Assembly (NCBI GenBank): GCA_024640255.1
Contig: JAHEFI010000011.1
Span: 1-41,942, forward strand
DNA from: Bacteroidota bacterium
GTDB lineage: Bacteria; Bacteroidota; Bacteroidia; Chitinophagales; Chitinophagaceae
DNA length: 41,942 nucleotides
Reading direction: 5' to 3'
A model generated the notes under the pieces. It was not told the DNA's origin, did not search any database, and saw only the letters and a list, made by a program, of their open reading frames with translations. A program made the position numbers and the translations under genes. Each line of letters begins with the position of its first letter. Position 1 is the stretch's first letter. Shown here one piece after another: positions 39,783-41,942 of this stretch.

Positions 39783-40553
39783 TTATTGGGTCTTGATTCT
39801 ATTCCATATAGCATCTTTTTCGGCCAAACTTAAACTAGCCAAATCCAGTCCATTATCTTTTGCATAGGTTTCCATCAATTCAAAACGATGCTTGAATTTC
39901 TTATTTGTTCTTTCCAATGCGGTCTCTGGGTCAATGTTTAAAAAACGAGCATAGTTAATCAAGCTAAACAATACATCTCCAAATTCTGCTTCCATTTTAT
40001 CCTGATTCTTGGCATCTATTTCAACTTTTAATTCTTCAATTTCTTCTTCTACCTTATCCCAAACCTGCTTGATATTCTCCCATTCAAAACCTACCTGTTT
40101 TACTTTCTGTTGAATTCTAAAAGCTTTTACCATAGCTGGCAAACTATTGGGCACGCCTTCTAATAAAGACTTCTTCCCTTCTTGTAATTTCAATTGTTCC
40201 CAGTTTTTCTTCACCGTCTCTTCGTCATCTGCTTTTACATCACCATAAATATGCGGATGTCTATGAATTAATTTTTTGGAAATCCCTTCGATAGAATCTT
40301 GCAAAGTAAATTGTCCTTGCTCTGTACCAATTTTTGCGTAAAACAATACATGTAATAAGATATCCCCTAGTTCTTCTTTAATACCTTGCCAATCTTCTTC
40401 AATAATAGCATCTAATAATTCATATAATTCTTCAATTGTATTAGATCTTAAACTTTGAATAGTTTGTTTTTTATCCCAAGGGCACTTCTCTCTCAGGGTA
40501 TCCATGATTTCCACCAAATCTAAGAAGGCTTTAGAGAGATTTTCTTGAGACAT
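39783..40553 (-). CDS. mazG: Nucleoside triphosphate pyrophosphohydrolase MazG
   Basis: A 256-residue all-alpha NTP pyrophosphatase hydrolysing (d)NTPs, including aberrant ones, to NMP and PPi in the cytosol. Seen: the N-terminal CPWDKKQTIQSLRSNTIEELYELLDAI block with the metal-binding EExxE pattern and downstream ExxD in KEELGDILLHVLFYA (about 37-72), and a second MazG-like repeat around EEIEELKVEIDAKNQDKMEAEFGDVLFSLINYARF (about 165-205). The two-repeat length is normal for MazG of this phylum. It follows the DUF3667 gene by 3 nt and is co-transcribed with it. Confidence 0.93.
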   Translation of the reverse strand: MSQENLSKAFLDLVEIMDTLREKCPWDKKQTIQSLRSNTIEELYELLDAIIEEDWQGIKEELGDILLHVLFYAKIGTEQGQFTLQDSIEGISKKLIHRHPHIYGDVKADDEETVKKNWEQLKLQEGKKSLLEGVPNSLPAMVKAFRIQQKVKQVGFEWENIKQVWDKVEEEIEELKVEIDAKNQDKMEAEFGDVLFSLINYARFLNIDPETALERTNKKFKHRFELMETYAKDNGLDLASLSLAEKDAIWNRIKTQ

Positions 40554-40556
40554 ATA

Positions 40557-41519
40557 TTAAATATTAAATAGAGATAGTAAAATGAAGGCAGTCATTAATA
40601 CCGCCATTAATAAGATGGTCCAGATATTGAGAATAAAAAATTTAAGAAAGGTTTTCCACCTTGATTGTTGAAAATGATTTCTCAAAGATTTATATAAATA
40701 AAAAAATAAGATAAATGGAGTAACCGCTGTTAAGATTCCAAAAGTTTTATGAAATACAAATTCTGTAGCTAGGTTAATCAATTTAACTGCAAATAAGAAA
40801 ATAAAAAATGCGCAATAAATATGAATGCTGAAAATTAAATGATCTACAAAAAAATGATTTTTATTTCTCCTATATAATATCCAAAGAAAGAATGCAAAAA
40901 TGGGTAAAGAGATATATAACATTCTAGAGAAATAGTGCTCAAATTGTTCTATCAATGCCTTTCCTATCTTAAACTTATCGTGATTGTATTTTTGATTAAT
41001 CTCAATGGATTTCTTTTCCATTGTTGATTCAAACCAATTATCCCTTTTTGATACTGGCAATTTTTGCTGTGAGGCATTATAATCAGCAACAGTTTTAAAT
41101 TTTACCGAATCTGCTCCTAGTTTCAAATCAAATCCGTCACTTAATCCTGAAGCAACATCTTTTTTAGCAATGGCACTGTTATTTAAATCTTTGGGCTTAT
41201 CCGGCACATCCCCTGTAAACATGAATAAAAAGAATACAGCAGAGATAAATAAATACATTCTTATTGGATGAATATAAGTAGCACGCTTCCCATCCATGTA
41301 AAGCTGCGTTAGATTACCTGGCTTGAATAATAACTGCTTTAAGGTTTTCCAAAGTTTCCCATCAAAATGAGTAAGGTCTTCTACAAAATGCAGCAATAAA
41401 TGAGCGAAGCTTTCTTTTACTTCCACATTCTCTTGGCCACATTGTTGGCAGAATCTTCCTTGAACTGTTGCACCACAGTTAAGACAGTCTTTTTCTATTC
41501 TTTCTTTTAAATGAGACAT
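40557..41519 (-). CDS. DUF3667 membrane protein
   Basis: A 320-residue protein with an N-terminal zinc ribbon (C14-x2-C17 ... C25-x2-C28, in CLNCGATVQGRFCQQCGQ), then the family block FAHLLLHFVEDLTHFDGKLWKTLKQLLFKPGNLTQLYMDGKRATYIHPIRMYLF, and about four or five transmembrane helices (about 88-108, 195-215, 225-250, 255-275, 290-315). A long polar loop (about 110-190) separates the first helix from the rest. It is common in Bacteroidota; the function is unknown. Together with mazG it forms a two-gene unit reading from the tRNA cluster side. Confidence 0.88.
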   Translation of the reverse strand: MSHLKERIEKDCLNCGATVQGRFCQQCGQENVEVKESFAHLLLHFVEDLTHFDGKLWKTLKQLLFKPGNLTQLYMDGKRATYIHPIRMYLFISAVFFLFMFTGDVPDKPKDLNNSAIAKKDVASGLSDGFDLKLGADSVKFKTVADYNASQQKLPVSKRDNWFESTMEKKSIEINQKYNHDKFKIGKALIEQFEHYFSRMLYISLPIFAFFLWILYRRNKNHFFVDHLIFSIHIYCAFFIFLFAVKLINLATEFVFHKTFGILTAVTPFILFFYLYKSLRNHFQQSRWKTFLKFFILNIWTILLMAVLMTAFILLSLFNI

Positions 41520-41609
41520 GGGATTGCTAAGATACTAATTTAACGGGACTGTCGTTTTTCGCTTTGCTCAAAACGTCTTCCTAATTTTTCGGTCTTACTC
41601 AAAGCCTTT

Positions 41610-41634
41610 CAAATAAACGCGAAGCGTTTATTTG
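41610..41634. repeat. Stable hairpin CAAATAAACGC-GAA-GCGTTTATTTG
   Basis: A perfect 11-bp stem with a 3-nt loop, extended through a 3-nt bulge by AAAGCC/GGCTTT, followed on the plus strand by seven T. It looks like a terminator on the plus strand, but no plus-strand gene precedes it. Confidence 0.6.
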
Positions 41635-41696
41635 GCTTTTTTTATGCTCGTTTGCTTACAAGAGCGAGCTCTTGACGCACTCGCATAAAAAAAGCC
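41634..41696. repeat. 14-bp inverted repeat with an inner palindrome
   Basis: GGCTTTTTTTATGC (41634-41647) and its reverse complement GCATAAAAAAAGCC (41683-41696) enclose 35 nt that hold CAAGAGC-GA-GCTCTTG, a second perfect hairpin. The outer arms share bases with the neighbouring hairpin and with the tRNA-Leu terminator. Confidence 0.6.
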
Positions 41697-41720
41697 TCTC
41701 AACTTTCGTTGAGAGGCTTT
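41691..41720 (-). terminator. Terminator of tRNA-Leu
   Basis: A perfect 13-bp stem (AAAGCCTCTCAAC / GTTGAGAGGCTTT) with a 4-nt TTTC loop, followed on the minus strand by T-rich DNA, 1 nt after the tRNA 3' end. Confidence 0.9.
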
Positions 41721-41721
41721 G

Positions 41722-41807
41722 TGCCTCAGGCGGGAATCGAACCCGCACGGGCGTTGCGGCCCACAGGATTTTAAGTCCTGCGTGTCTACCAGTTCCACCA
41801 CCAAGGC
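41722..41807 (-). tRNA. tRNA-Leu (UAA)
   Basis: An 86-nt class II tRNA without encoded CCA. Read on the minus strand: acceptor GCCTTGG...CTGAGGCA, D-arm, anticodon stem-loop CAGGA-CTTAAAA-TCCTG (anticodon UAA), a long variable arm (GGGCCGCAACGCCC) and a T-arm with GGTTCGATTCC. Confidence 0.95.
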
Positions 41808-41826
41808 GTCTTTCACAGACTTAAAA

Positions 41827-41854
41827 AAAATCCCGAACCGAAATTCGGGATTTT
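41827..41854 (-). terminator. Terminator between tRNA-Gly and tRNA-Leu
   Basis: A perfect 11-bp stem (AAAATCCCGAA / TTCGGGATTTT), 6-nt loop, and eight T on the minus strand. It ends the tRNA-Gly transcript, so tRNA-Leu must have its own promoter in the short gap or depend on readthrough. Confidence 0.85.
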
Positions 41855-41855
41855 G

Positions 41856-41928
<73 letters not shown>

Positions 41929-41942
41929 TTGTACAAGAACTA

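Overview
The window is AT-rich chromosomal DNA from a member of the Bacteroidota. Three things in the sequence show this. Several promoters have the Bacteroidota form (TTG/TTTG, 19-20 nt, TAnnTTTG). Two type IX secretion genes (SprE/PorW and PorQ) are present. The gene families are typical of the phylum: a TonB-dependent receptor, an adhesin-head GIN-domain protein, DUF3667, and LuxC paired with a ferredoxin. The overall style is closest to Chitinophagaceae (Sediminibacterium-like); that finer placement is inference.

Left core region (1-13.95 kb): the 3' end of sucC; a minus-strand cluster with an SprT-like metalloprotein and three small membrane proteins, one of the AtpZ/AtpI family; plus-strand sprE and a class A penicillin-binding protein; then minus-strand porQ, lon, a tiny lipoprotein with its own promoter and terminator, der, era, and an initiator tRNA-Met gene.

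Accessory region (13.91-26.03 kb): this is the most interesting part. A perfect 60-bp direct repeat (13909-13968 and 25972-26031) bounds a 12,063-bp integrated element. The repeat holds the 5' half of the initiator tRNA (anticodon loop to acceptor strand) plus about 22 bp upstream, including the promoter -7 box. The element therefore entered the 5' side of the tRNA gene and replaced its -33 region with its own. The intact tRNA is at the left junction. At the right junction the host promoter now reads into a half-tRNA that runs into element DNA and a strong terminator. Short repeats (TTAGCRCAG) near both ends look like integrase arm sites. From left to right the element carries: a copper module (HMA chaperone, DUF6370, multicopper oxidase, DUF3347, Cys/His-rich DUF6660-like protein); a catalytic-domain-only tyrosine recombinase; two small unknowns; a VirE_N/BT4734-type primase-like protein; a 400-bp divergent intergenic region rich in inverted repeats; an unknown; a ParB-DNA methyltransferase fusion; a second methyltransferase; a small excisionase-like protein; and the full-length integrase next to the right repeat. 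I see no capsid, terminase, relaxase or type IV secretion genes. It looks like a non-conjugative, non-phage cargo element or satellite that may replicate itself.

Right core region (26.1-41.94 kb): an MFS transporter; a GIN-domain protein; a TPP riboswitch controlling a lone TonB-dependent receptor, probably for thiamine compounds; a proline iminopeptidase-like lipoprotein; a rhodanese/PASTA/Ddl cluster; a ferredoxin divergent from a LuxC-type acyl-CoA reductase; a Deg-type protease; a GH78 alpha-L-rhamnosidase; MazG; a DUF3667 membrane protein; and tRNA-Leu(UAA) and tRNA-Gly(GCC), each followed by a clear terminator.
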